Shown here piece by piece: positions 48,318 through 60,565 of a stretch of 64,000 nucleotides of DNA (positions within the stretch are counted from its first letter, which is position 1; the number at the start of each line of letters is the position of its first letter). The translations under genes were made by a program, and so were the position numbers. This DNA is from Theobroma cacao. Taxonomy: Eukaryota > Streptophyta > Magnoliopsida > Malvales > Malvaceae. Where the stretch lies: contig NC_030850.1 of NCBI RefSeq assembly GCF_000208745.1, positions 4,515,507 to 4,579,506 on the forward strand. Direction: 5' to 3'. The notes beneath the pieces were generated by a model, which had not been told where the DNA came from, made no database searches, and saw only the letters and a program-made list of their open reading frames with translations.

Positions 48318-51216
48318 ATGGTGTCAAAGACAATTGATTTGTTGAAGAAGGATCTTCCTGTGGAACAAAGCTCTCTGGTTCTTTCTCAAGATGTTAAGAC
48401 TGGTCTTGTTCTTGTTGACGTTGTTAATGGCTTCTGCACCGTTGGAGCTGGAAATCTGGTAACTTTCCCAAACTTTCTTTTTCCCGTAATACAATTTTGT
48501 GTCATTGCCTATATACTCTTGCATGCTTTTGATAAGCTAAATTAATTTTTTCTTTTATATTTTGGATAAATGGTAATGTGGGGTATTGTTTCTGTAGGCT
48601 CCAAGGCAACCTGATAAACAAATATCTGATATGGTTGAAGAGTCTGTGAGACTAGCCAAGCTGTTCTGTGAGAAAAATTGGCCTGTTTTTGCTTTCCTTG
48701 ATTCCCATCATCCTGATATTCCTGAGCCTCCTTACCCTTCTCATTGCATTATTGGAACTGATGAAGCAAGATTGGTTCCTGGTACTTCGCTATTTTGATG
48801 ACTACTTATTATTCATGCTCATTTATTTCTTCCTTTAAAAATATGAATTTAATGGCATGCATGTTTATGTATTTTAGCTCTCCATTGGCTAGAGAATGAG
48901 CCTAGTGCAACACTTAAATGCAAAGATTGCATTGATGGGTTCCTTGGTTCAATTGAGGAAGATGGTTCAAATTTGTTTGTTGATTGGGTTAAAAATAATC
49001 AGATTAAAGCTGTAAGTATTTCTAACAATTACAAAGAGACAGTTCAGTTTTGATTGTTGAGTTTTGCTCTTCGGTTGAGTGTATCTGGGAAAGACTTAAT
49101 GTATGGTTTTACATAAGATTTTGTCTATTCTGATCTACCTTTTTCGGATTTTGAAGATCCTGGTTGTAGGGATATGCACAGATATTTGTGTATTGGATTT
49201 TGTATGTTCCACTCTATCTGCCAGAAATCGCCAAATTCTTACCCCTCTTGAGGATGTGATTGTATACTCCAGTGCTTGTGCAACTTTTGATCTTCCAGTT
49301 CATGTTGCCAAAGATATCAATGGTGCTCTGGCTCATCCTCAGGTAGTTCAAATCATAGATAACAGATTTTAAGATTTTAATCCTTGTTTGGTTCAATTTT
49401 GATATGCATTAAACTTAAAAAGCTCGATATTTAAGAAAACATTTCTCCTGGTGAAGTAATTCAGTGAGTTTAATTTTCCAAATCTCACATCATTCTACTT
49501 TTAATTATTGAATAAATAATTCATTACGTCTTGAACATTTAGTTCACCATCAGAGAGACTATAGTGGTATCATATGGATAATAGCTCTTGGGATTCTTGG
49601 AAGAACAGTTCATAGAAACTTGGCAAAAAAAGTATGAGCTGTCTTGAATGCTATACTAAGTGACAGTCTAATAACTTACAGAGGTTGGTGAGAAGCAGAA
49701 AAGTTAGTATTAAGTTACTGATGCAAGCGTAGTTCTTTTGAGTTTTTTTATCCACAGATGCTTTCTTTTAAAACGCTTCGTTTGGTAACCATTTTCATTG
49801 GAAGCCAATGCAGTCCATGTGTCAGGAAGTAGAGAAAATAAATAGTCAATAACAACAGCACAATTGTGGATAGGATGATTTTTTTTTTTTCAGATATAAA
49901 CTTAAATCAGTAATGAATACTCAGCCAATATCATATTTCATAGGACATAGGCATCATGGAGAAAGTGATTGATCACCGAATCATCTATATGACTTCACTC
50001 TGTTTTTGGAGTTTCACTTGTATATCAATTATCCAATTCTTCTTCTGGTTTCTCATAGGAACCACAACTAGATGGCATGAAAGAACCATTTGATCTGCTA
50101 TGGTGTTTGTACTGATTTTTTTTTTTTACTATAAATTATTTTAAATCATTGTTTCTAAAATTTCAAACAAACTGATTGCTAATATTTTAATCTTGATTCA
50201 AATTACCTTCCATTTTTTGAAGGCAGTAACGCCTGAAGTTAGATAATTTTTGTTCTTAAATTGGACATTAGATTTTTATCATACCTTCAGCCAAAAGTTG
50301 TACATAAGAAACCAAGTTACTATGGATGCTTGCATGAATATAACCTGTTAGGCTGCACAATGGAAATTGGGATGATTAATATCAGACACGGTGGAGAGAA
50401 GTATTAAGGAAAGTATTTTGGAGAAGTGTTGAATTCCCCAATGAGCTTGCATTAGCATTAAAATTCAGTACTTGAGGATGAATTTGCTGTGTGTGTGCAG
50501 AAAAGGCTTTGCTTTCTAGCTTTTAGTTTCAGCAGACAAGAAGATATGGTGTGAACTGGATATTGAGAAATGCAAGTGAGGGGAACGCCTAAACAGACTT
50601 ACACGCACACATATGTATATACATAGAGAGAGTCATTAATTCTCTTAGACATCATTTTCCCTTGGTTACTACATTAATGTGAAGGTGTTTCTACAGTAAC
50701 TAATCTTTTTTTTTTTTTTTGATTGCAAAAGTGTTTGTGATCTGAGATCAAGTACAATAGTGATTACTCGTTGACTGTTTGCTTCAGCATACTAGAATAA
50801 GGTTGAGACTGGACATTGAGAACGTAATTTAATACAATGGATAAAGTACTGTGGTTATAATTGCAGAATGATAACCCATAATAATACCGAGGCAATGCTT
50901 AAAAAGAGACACTGCATTACTGTGAAGATGCTTTTTAAGTTACTTAGCCTAGAATGAATTCAAAAGATTTTTTTTTCAAGGTTCCTTCATCAGCCACAAT
51001 AGTTTTTCCTTTACAAATAATAAAAAGAAATGTGTAAAAAAAAAAACAAAAAGATTGGGCTGCTTGTTTTCTTTTTGATAAAAACTCTTTTGAAATTTTT
51101 TCCTATGGCAGGATCTCATGCATCACATAGGTCTGTACATTGCCAAGGGAAGGGGAGCCAGGGTTGTATCAGAGGTCTCATTTGCTGTGTGTGTTGAAAG
51201 TGATACAGACCTGTAA
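48318..51216 (+). CDS. NIC1: Nicotinamidase (isochorismatase-fold hydrolase), 249 aa
   Basis: Five exons in phase: 48318-48458, 48598-48781, 48878-49011, 49157-49342, 51112-51216. The enzyme hydrolyses nicotinamide to nicotinate plus ammonia, the first step of NAD salvage by the Preiss-Handler route in the cytosol. Visible signature residues: Asp34 in GLVLVDVVNGF, a metal site in AFLDSHHPDIPEPPYPSHC (Asp82, His84, His96), a Lys in LKCKDC (122 or 124) and the nucleophile Cys164 in VVGICTDICVLDF. These fit the Asp-Lys-Cys triad of the family. The length is close to Arabidopsis NIC1 (about 244 aa). Intron 4 is long (1769 nt). Reading through its donor would end the protein after nine intron-coded residues (VVQIIDNRF) and drop the last 34. 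It is tail to tail with the NET2 gene, the same pairing I recall for At2g22570 and At2g22560. Confidence 0.95.
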
Positions 51217-51917
51217 ACAAAGTTAGTTTGGCTCCAAGTTTGAAATCAGTGTCCAAGAAGAAGAAGATGATCACGATGTGAAGGACACATGACTTACCAG
51301 AGCCTGTATGCATCGTTTCATTAATAGGATACTTACTAGTTTATTATATGCTTTTCATTTCTGTTAAGCTTTGTCAGTACCAAGCCACGTGTAGGCTACT
51401 GGTTTGTTTAGTTTGTACTGTAAGGGAGACAAATAGCTGTATTTTGAAGATTCACTTGGCATCTGTTTCCCATAATTCTTATATCCTTACTGCATGCACT
51501 CCATAGTTCAAACCTCCAGCCGGCCCCTAAGGAAGAAGAATTGGGGGAAACCATTAGATAAGTAGACTCTGTTCTTATCACCAACTTTTCTTACCTGTCA
51601 TTGGTGTAGAAAATAACTTGAAATGGCTGAGATCCCATCACTCTGATGTTGAATTGAAACAAGCAAGGCAATTTTGCTTAAACTTCTGGATGAATGAGAA
51701 CGAAGAATACAGATAAACAAAATATTCCTTTCACGTTGATAATTACAGACTATAAAACATTTACAGCCGACAGAAAACATGCTTTTCCAGTTCATAAACA
51801 AAATGAGAATAGGAAAAGTGTTGCCTTCTGTGAAAGTATCACTAAAAGGAAAGTAAGCAACTTTGAGAAGAGGGACGAAACCATTATAGTATAAGCTAAC
51901 ACACACAACCAAACAGT
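51217..51917. other. Tail-to-tail interval between nicotinamidase and NET2 genes
   Basis: A 0.7 kb stretch holding the 3' UTRs of the convergent genes. No independent gene seen. Confidence 0.5.
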
Positions 51918-54900
51918 TTACCTACTGCTACCAAGTCCTTGTCTTAAACCATTGTACTTCCGATGCAGTGCAGGATGTACGCAGGAAAAGATGGATGTCC
52001 TTTGCTTCTTTGGTTTGACACCAAAGATAAATGACCTCAAAGGAACTCGAGAACGACTATCTGAATGTGGCAGTTGGCCACTTTGACGGCTCCTAGATCC
52101 AGAAAGCCCCCAATCTTCTGTCAACTTTGCCAGAGTTCTCTCAACTTCAAGCTGTAGTGTTGTTACATGATCTAAACCTGCTTGCAATTCATCTGCTACT
52201 TTGTTGTTCTCTTGTTTCATGTTCAAAATCTCTCCTTGGAATTTCGCTGCTTGGTAACTTGTGAACTTGAAGTCGTCATCTTCAGCACTTGCTTTCAAAG
52301 CCTTTGTTATTTCTTCCTGAATGTCACACAAAGATGAGAATCGGTTCTTCAGTTCTTCTTTTAGTAATACACTTTTTTCCACCCAGACAGTCAATTCAGT
52401 CTGTATTTCTCTGAGGTGTTTGTATAATGGTCGCACATCGGATTTTAGAGAGTATTTTGCAGTGCTACTTCCATCTTGCTTTTGTCTTTCCTCTAGTTTT
52501 GATGCCTCAGCTACTAAGTCTTTCACTGCCGTTTCAAATTTCTGTACCTCATGGAATGCAGTGCTGAATCTTAACCAGAAATCCAAGTTCTCCTCTAGCA
52601 GTTCATCAATGTTCATCCGGAACTTTTCTTCAACTGCTGAAGTAGTTTGAGACTGGTTAATTAGCATTACTCCAAGGTCTTCTTGTAATTCTTTCTCTGG
52701 TGTCGTGGAGGTTTCAGTCAATATTGATTTCTCAGAACTTACTCGAGTTTCAACATATTGGTCAGTATTGCTTTCACCAAGACCCGTTTGGAAAAGGCTT
52801 AGTTTCTGACGTAAGGACCGAATCTCTTCATCTTTCATGGCGTTAGTGCTCTTCAGTTCCCTTAACTGCAATGTTATCTCAAACAGGCCATTCTGGTTCT
52901 TTGTCTCCACTTCCGTGAGCTTCTTCTTGGTGTCCTTGTAGTTTCGAAGCATTGTAGTATACTCCGTCAATAGATTCTTCTCTCTGTCTTCCATACCTTT
53001 CAAGAACAACTTCTTCCAGTCTGGCTCATCCTCTTGGCCTCTTTCCTGTTCGTTTGGTTCAACTTTGGCAAGAGTGTCCACTGTCTGTGAAGAAGCTTGC
53101 TCATCAACTTTGTCTATCAGGTCTTCACAATTCTCTGAAGGCTTAGAAGCTTCATGGCTAACACCTCCATTTACAGAACTTGTAATGAAATCATGTTCTT
53201 TTGCATCCTCCCTCTCTTTTACTTTCACCTCTTCCTTCCCTTCCAAGTTTGCATCCCCACCCTTTGTAAAGCCATCATCATGATCAACTTTTTCTCCTTT
53301 TTGTTCTGGCTCTTTGGATGATTCAACTTTAACCAGAGAGTCCCCTTCCTTTCGTAAAGAACTTGAGGCTGAGACCATCTCCTCTGGTTTTGCACTCTGC
53401 AGAATTTTGCACCCATCACTTGGATTCCGATTCTTGCTCTCTTGTTCTTCAGACTCTTTTTGGGATTTGACTTCAGCCGGAGAGTTCTCTCTTCCGGATG
53501 CATCAGCGACCTCACACTCCTTGCCTGCTTTCACCTTCTCTGGCTTCTTGTCACTATCTTTGATCTTCTCCTTTGACAATATCACTTCCACGGAACAGCT
53601 CTTCTCTCTTTCAAGCTCCTCATCTGGCTGCACACTATTCATTTTCTCAGAAAGGTGATCAAGATAACAATGTGCTTCAGTAAAATGTGTTTGGAGGTTG
53701 TTGTTTTGGTCTTCAATGCTCTGGTTCAAACCCTGAATCCCGTGCAACTTCTCCTCCATCTCCCTTAGCTTGTTCCTCAAATCTTTTTTTCCATCAATCA
53801 GCGTGGCCTTATCATCTTCCAAGGTCCGAATCTGGGCTTGGAGCTCATCAGTCTCTGTTCTTAGTCTTTGGATAAGAGCTGTCTGAGAAGAGACTGCAGT
53901 TTCTAAGTTGATCACCTTGTTCACAAGTTCATCAATCTTCTCCGCCATTTCTGTCACAGTCAAAGATTCACCAAGGCCAACTTCAAAGTGCTCCTTAATC
54001 TTCTCCCTTAAAGACTCCAAGTCTTTTTTCTTTTGGGTTGTGTCACTCACTTCCTGTTCCAATCTTTTAGACTTTTGCACTGCTATTTCTGATTTATCTG
54101 CGCCAGATGGCTTTTCCTCACTGACTTCGTTTAAGAGAAATGCGTTCTTGAGAGAGTCCAACTTATCCCTGGCATCTTTGATCCTTCTCTGCTCCACTTC
54201 TGCTTCTATGACTGATCTCTCCTGTTTCTCCTGCAGCTGATCCAAAGTCTCTTTGCATGATTTCAAAGCCGTTGCCGCCATCAGATTTCGAGCCTCATCA
54301 TCTTCAATGACCCTACCTTCACCAAATTCATCTCCCAAACTGCAAACTCTCTCTTGCATTTCTTTTATCTCATTCTCTATTTCCCAGTACTTTGCCAGCC
54401 CACTCTCATAAGAGCTCTTAACAAACTCCTTTTCAGTCTGCAATGCGAGAATTCGTTTCTGAAGCCTGTCAATCTCCTCAAGTCCCTGAGCCTTGGTCAA
54501 ACCAGACTTAGGAACTGCAGTGGCAGTGGCTTTTTTTGATTTCTTAGGTTGCATTTTCTTCGTGGCTGATGTTATTAAACCCTTTAAATCTTTGATAGGA
54601 AGCTTCGGAACCTTGGGGATATTGGCTTTTGAGTTTTCTGAAGACTTCTTTGGAAATTTTGGTGAGCCATCTTCCTCTTCATCATCCATCGCAAACTGGA
54701 CTTGCTCTGGAAAAACAGAAGCAATTGTGTTGTTTGCATTTTGCAGCTCTGTTGATATATGGTCATACCGTTCAGCTAAGGAACGGTAAGCTCTGTAGGA
54801 TTCTTCCACAAAATGTATCAGTTCTGGCCTCTTTTTGTAGTACATTTCTGCTCTCTTGGCAAAGGAGTCTCCATCTTCTTCGATGAGCTTAAGCACGCTA

Positions 54901-55733
54901 GCTACTTTTTCCTCCATATCTGCAATTCCCATTGTATTTTCTCATAGAGTTTTCCAATTGCATACAGATACAGCTTGAGTATTTCAAAGCTAAAAACTAG
55001 TTGATCATTGATAAATTATAGCACCAACTTCATACGTATTCCTAAGCTGTTACCACATATAATCATAAGTTTGGTGGATGGATTCTTTATCTTTTCTTAG
55101 ATTTTCCTCTTAAGTTTTACCATTTCAATAATATGGAAACAGAGATTTGATCAAAATTTAACCTTAGGTAGATCATGGACTGAGTAAATTGAGTCCCTGC
55201 TATTGATCTAAACTAATTCATGATCAGAAATATAGACTTTAAAAGGGAATTAATTGTAATAAGGTTGTACAAAAATAGATTTTTCTGACTGTTAGGAGAT
55301 CATTGCTTCATTTAATTGTGCCAGAAAATAAATAATAATATACAAATTTTTAAAAGAAAAATAAAAGAACATGCAATGAAGATGCTGGATCATAAATCAC
55401 AATGAATTTAAACTCCATCTGTCTACCTGCATTTACAATGTGTCATTTGCATCAAAATTATCAGAAAGGACTAAACTATCTATATATGATGATGATGATT
55501 TTACATCAACCAGGCCAAAATTTCAGCTTTCATTCATAAAAAAAATCCATTCAAAAAGGGAAAAGCAAAGAGAATCAAAAAACAACAACAAAAACCCAGA
55601 AATGATTATGCTTTCAACATAAAGGAAAAACATAAATACCTTGAAGGTTTTGTTCCAGCCATTTTGACTGCTTTGTTCTGATGTGGCTAGCCCACCACCA
55701 CGAATACGCATTGCTTGCAGCTCTTTGCAACAT
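51918..55733 (-). CDS. NET2: NET2-class actin-binding (NAB/KIP1-like) protein, 1031 aa
   Basis: Two exons: 55640-55733 and 51918-54919. The short first exon encodes MLQRAASNAYSWWWASHIRT and on to LEQNLQ; the intron splits the domain before DMEEKVASVLKLIEEDGDSF. Together they form the NAB actin-binding domain (about 1-90). Long coiled coils follow (about 150-430), then a Glu/Lys/Ser-rich low-complexity stretch (about 430-650), further coiled coil and a C-terminal block ending SIFSCVHPALHRKYNGLRQG. NET proteins link actin filaments to membranes; NET2 members act at the plasma membrane of pollen tubes and bind the receptor kinases PRK4/PRK5. An ATG at 54932 opens the same frame within the intron, but starting there would lose the conserved tryptophan motif, so I reject it. 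Which NET2 paralogue (A-D) this is cannot be told by eye. Confidence 0.95.
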
Positions 55734-58625
55734 ATTTTTACCTTATCACCCTTTTCTTCTCTATTGAAAGAACTGCAATACCAAAAACATGTAGAAACAA
55801 AAAAGTCTCTGTTCTTTGTTTCTGTTAAGACCCCAAAAGCATGCAAAACTCTACACCTCTCTCTCTCTCTCTTTAGCTTTAGCTTTGTATCTTATCTATC
55901 TCTCTATAAAACAAAGCGAAGACATGGAAGCCAATAAGGAAAAAGCGAAGGGAAGAGAAAGGCAAAAGAAGAAGAAGCAGAAGGAAAAAAAAGTCTTGGT
56001 TTTGACAAGGAAACGTGCAACAAAAAAATCTGTATCTTTTGTTTTTGTTATAAGATCATGGAGGGGAGCAAACTTCGCCCGAATATATTGTTGAAGCAAT
56101 GGAAAGCCTTATTTCTTCTCTTTGCATTAAAATAAGCCATGAAAGTGGCATCGCAACTTAAAAAACAAAAACAAAGCAGTTCAAAGGGTTCAGCCAGTGG
56201 TCCGTCTCCACGTGGCATTCTTGTCTGTTTCCAGGGTGTTTAGGGCACCCCACTTTCATGCTTTAGGATACTTCTTTTAACCGACTTTTTCCATTTTCCA
56301 TAGGGGAATGAATTACAAAGGTTTTCAAAGGTGTGGGAAAACAATCCATTTTTATTAGGAAATAAAAGTTGTTTAAGCCAAGTAATCTGTCAGTCTGTCA
56401 CCGACTGGACTTGGAATCTCCTCGTCTGAAAGACTAAACAGCTTTTGTAAAAGGATATGCTTTTAATAGGGGAGTGTTTGAAGATCAAAGTTAGGTGCCC
56501 TAATCAATTGAATAAGCAAGTACAGGTATCTCTGTTGGTATATATTTTTGGGAGGGGACCCATTTTTTGAGAATTAAAAGCACAAAGCGTTCAGCATTTC
56601 TAGCTAATTGCCCTTTAGGCCTCCCTGGCTTCATTTCGGTAACCAAATGAAAACTTCCAAGTCTCCCATGGTAGAAACGTTGAACTGATAAGAACAAAGA
56701 ATCCCTGACTATTAAAAAATTTAATATAAAGATAAATTTACGTGAATGATTTGTAACAAAACATAACGTATTTTTTTGATAAAAGTTTGATTTTATCATA
56801 ATATGAATATGATGATAAAAACATCTTAATTATTTAAGATTAATGAAAAATTTATTGAAGAGAATTTTGATTATGACATGGATAACAACGTTTACTAACT
56901 TTGGATCTTCAAAAATTAGCACATTGTCACATTCTTGCCTTAAATAAAATGGTTATAATATTAGCAATGGTCTCTTTCGAAAGGAAGGGAGAACAGACAC
57001 AACTTCTCTAAGATTAACAATCTAGTTATTTCGTTGTCATCCGCAAGCCAAGCTCCTGATACTCTCATTGCAATAGCTTTATGTTGATCAAGGAATTGTA
57101 GCAATAAACCGCTTCCCCTTCTTCCTAAATGAAAGGGACTCGTCTTTCAATTAAAATAAAGTGATAATAAGGACAAGAAGTGAAAATCTATAAAGATTAT
57201 CTTGAACAATAAAATGATGGCAAGCCTGGTAGCAGCAACCTAAAATTTTTCAACAATAATTTGAATCATGGCTTGCATGTCATGACTGCCAAAAGATGGG
57301 AAGACATGGGACTGGGGAGGGGGCCTTGATTACTTTCCAGACATGGGGCCAAAAGAGGCAACCCATAGAGCACAGCTTTTCTTTCCAGACAAAACCATGC
57401 TCTCAACAACACTTTACCAAAGATTACTTGAATCGTTGCTTAGAGTAAAAGCTAGTGGGCGTCATTGCCAAGGCAAACTGGTTATGTGGGGTTAGACATG
57501 GAATGGTAAAGGTGAGAATGAGACTTGGGACTGCAAGATCAGCATGTAACGCACGCTCTCAAGAAGCCCCTCCTTTTTTTAAGCTTTATGGCAACAACTG
57601 CAGGATCTTCATGTGATCACAGCAAGCACCGAGAACTGATTTCATCACTGCACGATTTCATCATATTAAAACCGCAACTCAAGTGGTCCATATGCAAGGC
57701 CCACTGAGCTAGGAGCCAAGAATAGTATTTCCAATTTTTTTTTTCTTTTTATTGATGGTATGAAATTTGAGGAACTCATTTGTTATTGCAATTCAGAATT
57801 ACAGAACCATGTGGACCACCTTCACAGCGTGAGGTTGCTGTTGAGAGGAAGAAAAGAAGCAGCAGAACAACTTTGAGGACCCGCTCCGTAGCGAGAGACG
57901 AAACCTTGGGCAATATTTTTCTGTCAAAAGAGTGAAGTGACACCTCTTTGCATTGCTCATGAACTCTCCCTTTTTCTGTTTCTACTGAACAATTGCAGCT
58001 GGGGACCGAGTGTTCTAGATTAATTTTAGCTATCATCGACCACAAAGCACAAACTCTTGGAGCTCTCATTTACATAAGTAACTACATGACACAAACTAAA
58101 CAACATGCAATCGATCAATACAAGAATGCAGCAAAATATAACAGAAAAATAATCCTCATGGTAGAGGTCAAAAAAGGATTTACAGAATTGATAGGACGGT
58201 AGATTACTCGAGGAAAATATCAAAATTATTCACAGTAGCGGTGAGCTGAAAAGCAAGGATCGTATTCACAGTAATACTATTTACTGAAAACAAAAAGACT
58301 CTCCATCATATCATTGTTTTTCCTGATATCAATTCAACGCATGTAAGCAGGAAGGATGACTAACAAAACAGAGTAAAATCCTGAGAACAAGTGTCTTCTT
58401 GAAGCAGAGAATAAAGCATCCTCTGTGCATCTCCATTCTCCATGGATGTCGGTCCTCTGCATTCTATCAGAAGTTGATGCAGATCCTACCATTCATCTCT
58501 ACCATCGCTTGCTATTCTTTTTACATTATTCTCTGATACTATAATAAGATTACTTCTTCAAGAGTACTCCAAGGCTGAAATATTAACAGAAACTTATCAA
58601 CATTCAAGCAGCCAGTTCTAGGCTT
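55734..58625. other. NET2 promoter and gene-poor interval
   Basis: A (CT)n run at about 55857-55873 (GA in the NET2 direction) lies in the likely leader. No gene is recognised in the rest; ORFs at 57.5-58.2 kb are short and mutually overlapping. The right end should contain the 3' UTR of the next minus-strand gene. Confidence 0.4.
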
Positions 58626-60565
58626 TCAGAAGTTCTGAAGAGAAGAGAACCACTGCTGCATAGAGTTGCTTCCCTCTGCATATTTGACCAAAATGCAAAT
58701 AAAAGTTAAAGTGTGCATGAAAAAAATCTTAGGCCCATGTAAAAGAGCAACAAAGTTAATGGCAAGAAACACCCAATGCAGCAATTTCTGTCAAAAGAAC
58801 ATGTATAAACATCTTTTATTAACTAAGAAACACCAAACTCATAAGTCATAAGTAGGGATTATGGAATTCAACAGAATTTAAAGAGATAAGCTAACAAGTC
58901 AAAAGCCAAACCCCCTACCATAAAAAGCTATTCACACAGACAGTTCATCATTGATCGACAATGTTTGCAATATTGTCCAGAGGCATACTACCAAGCAGCT
59001 CCCTATGGTTACTTGTCTGATATTAATAAGTGTATGCAAACTGCATCAAATAATAAAATTATAGTATTGGGCAAACTCATGTCTGTTCTCAGTTAGACTA
59101 AGGTAAACATGAACTGCTGCTGCCTAAAACTACAAAGGGCCACTCAGGAAGCAGCTCGCAAGAAATAGGTTGGAAGAAAGAAAGGTTGGCCCTAAAATGG
59201 CAGCAAGAATAACTAAGACTCTGAAAATTGATCCTGCAAAGTTTTCTAAATCATTTGGATAAGTTGCATCAATGATACCTACCAATTATCTCAGAAGGGA
59301 GATACCTCATAAAATCCTAATTTGTAACACTCTTTTCTTGGCATTCTGTGCCCCCCACCACCACAACCAAAAAAAAGAAAAAGAAAAAATGAGGATACAA
59401 CAAAAGTTCTGCATGTCAAAGCACATCATCTTATACTTTTCCTATACGTTGTTTAAAAGGAACGAAACTAGAGGCTGCATGTAGTCACTTGAACACTCTC
59501 CACACTACATCAAGTTTAAAGCATCTAGTTAACAATTGCAAGTGTGAAGTTCATGTTTCATTAAAATTTAAATTCCATCGAGGCTTTCTTTAATTGAAGT
59601 GATGTATGCTGCAAGGATTGAGTGCAGTGAACATGAAAGTATGCTATAAGTTGCAGCCAAATTACATGATATTGCCTTGTTAAATGGGCTATAAGGGACC
59701 TAATTTCTAGAAAACAAGGCAAAATTCTCGTTAAACTATACTTCTCCAATTAGCTTCCGAGTACAGAACAGTGATATTTGTTTAATAGAGATAGCAAAAC
59801 CTTACAGTTAGACACAGAAAGGCATGAAGAACAATCTTAACTTCTTGACAAAGACAGATATGAAGCCTTTTAACCTGAACAAGTTAAAACTGTAGCTTCC
59901 AAGACAGACGAGCATTTAAGATGCCATAGAACCAATCAATTCTCACAAAACACCGTGCCATAAAATTCAATGGCACAGGTTAAATTTGAACAGTTCCACT
60001 AACAAGCTGATTCTAGGTGTCAATGCACAATCAATCAAAATAATATCATAAATGAACAAAGGAATTAAATAGATTTTTATAGGAATAAGCTCTTACCAGA
60101 AGATAAGCCATTAGGGAGGTTCCTGATTGCACACAAGAGCTGGTTATTAGAGGCCTCTACGATTTCCTTGCAACCAGGTCTATAACAAGGAACCAGCACA
60201 GCAAACCCACCATCATCTTCACCATCACCTTGAAAGCCAGGACCGTGGGGCTCTTCCCACCCAATGGACCATTCTGGACCATCTGATTCATATCCAGACA
60301 AATGCATGCCATCTGATGGAACTACCACGATATCGCATTCTTTATCAACCACCCTCCTCTCTTCACAACTTTGCCACTGTCCCTTTCCCTTCTTTGGGGT
60401 TATTTTTGTCTGGAATTTAACAGTTTCAGACTCTCTCAACCCCAAGCCCCAATCAGAAGAAGAAGAATTCAGAGAATTTAAAGAAGACCCATTTGAAACA
60501 GGTTGTTTCTCTTTACTTCCACCACCCCAAAACCACCATGGAAAACCAGGAAAGGAAACTGCCAT
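58626..60565 (-). CDS. Uncharacterised conserved-looking plant protein, 172 aa
   Basis: Two exons: 60097-60565 and 58626-58675, separated by a 1.4 kb intron. The phase matches (the G before GTAAGAGC joins AG-GGA), giving a C-terminus LPNGLSSEGSNSMQQWFSSL before QNF and stop. Features: an aromatic start (MAVSFPGFPWWFWGGGSKE), Ser-rich low complexity, a distinctive central block (VVVPSDGMHLSGYESDGPEW, then SIGWEEPHGPGFQ) and a motif GGFAVLVPCYRPGCKEIVEA. No known catalytic domain, signal peptide or clear membrane span. I believe similar short proteins of unknown function occur in other dicots but cannot name one. The small last exon was found by eye and could be replaced by another downstream exon. 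Confidence 0.72.

Noticed and set aside
52321..54886. Several 60-114 codon open frames on the plus strand across the NET2 gene
   Set aside because: They are antisense shadows of the long Ser/Glu/Lys-rich NET2 exon and have no start context or family resemblance of their own.
54920..54932. Start of NET2 at the in-frame ATG at 54932
   Set aside because: It lies in the intron before an acceptor. The true first exon at 55640-55733 supplies the conserved tryptophan-rich start of the NAB domain in matching phase.
57525..58223. Short ORFs on both strands (60-97 codons) at 57.5-58.2 kb
   Set aside because: No recognisable domain, overlapping frames, and the likely position is downstream of or within the 3' UTR of the 58.6 kb gene.
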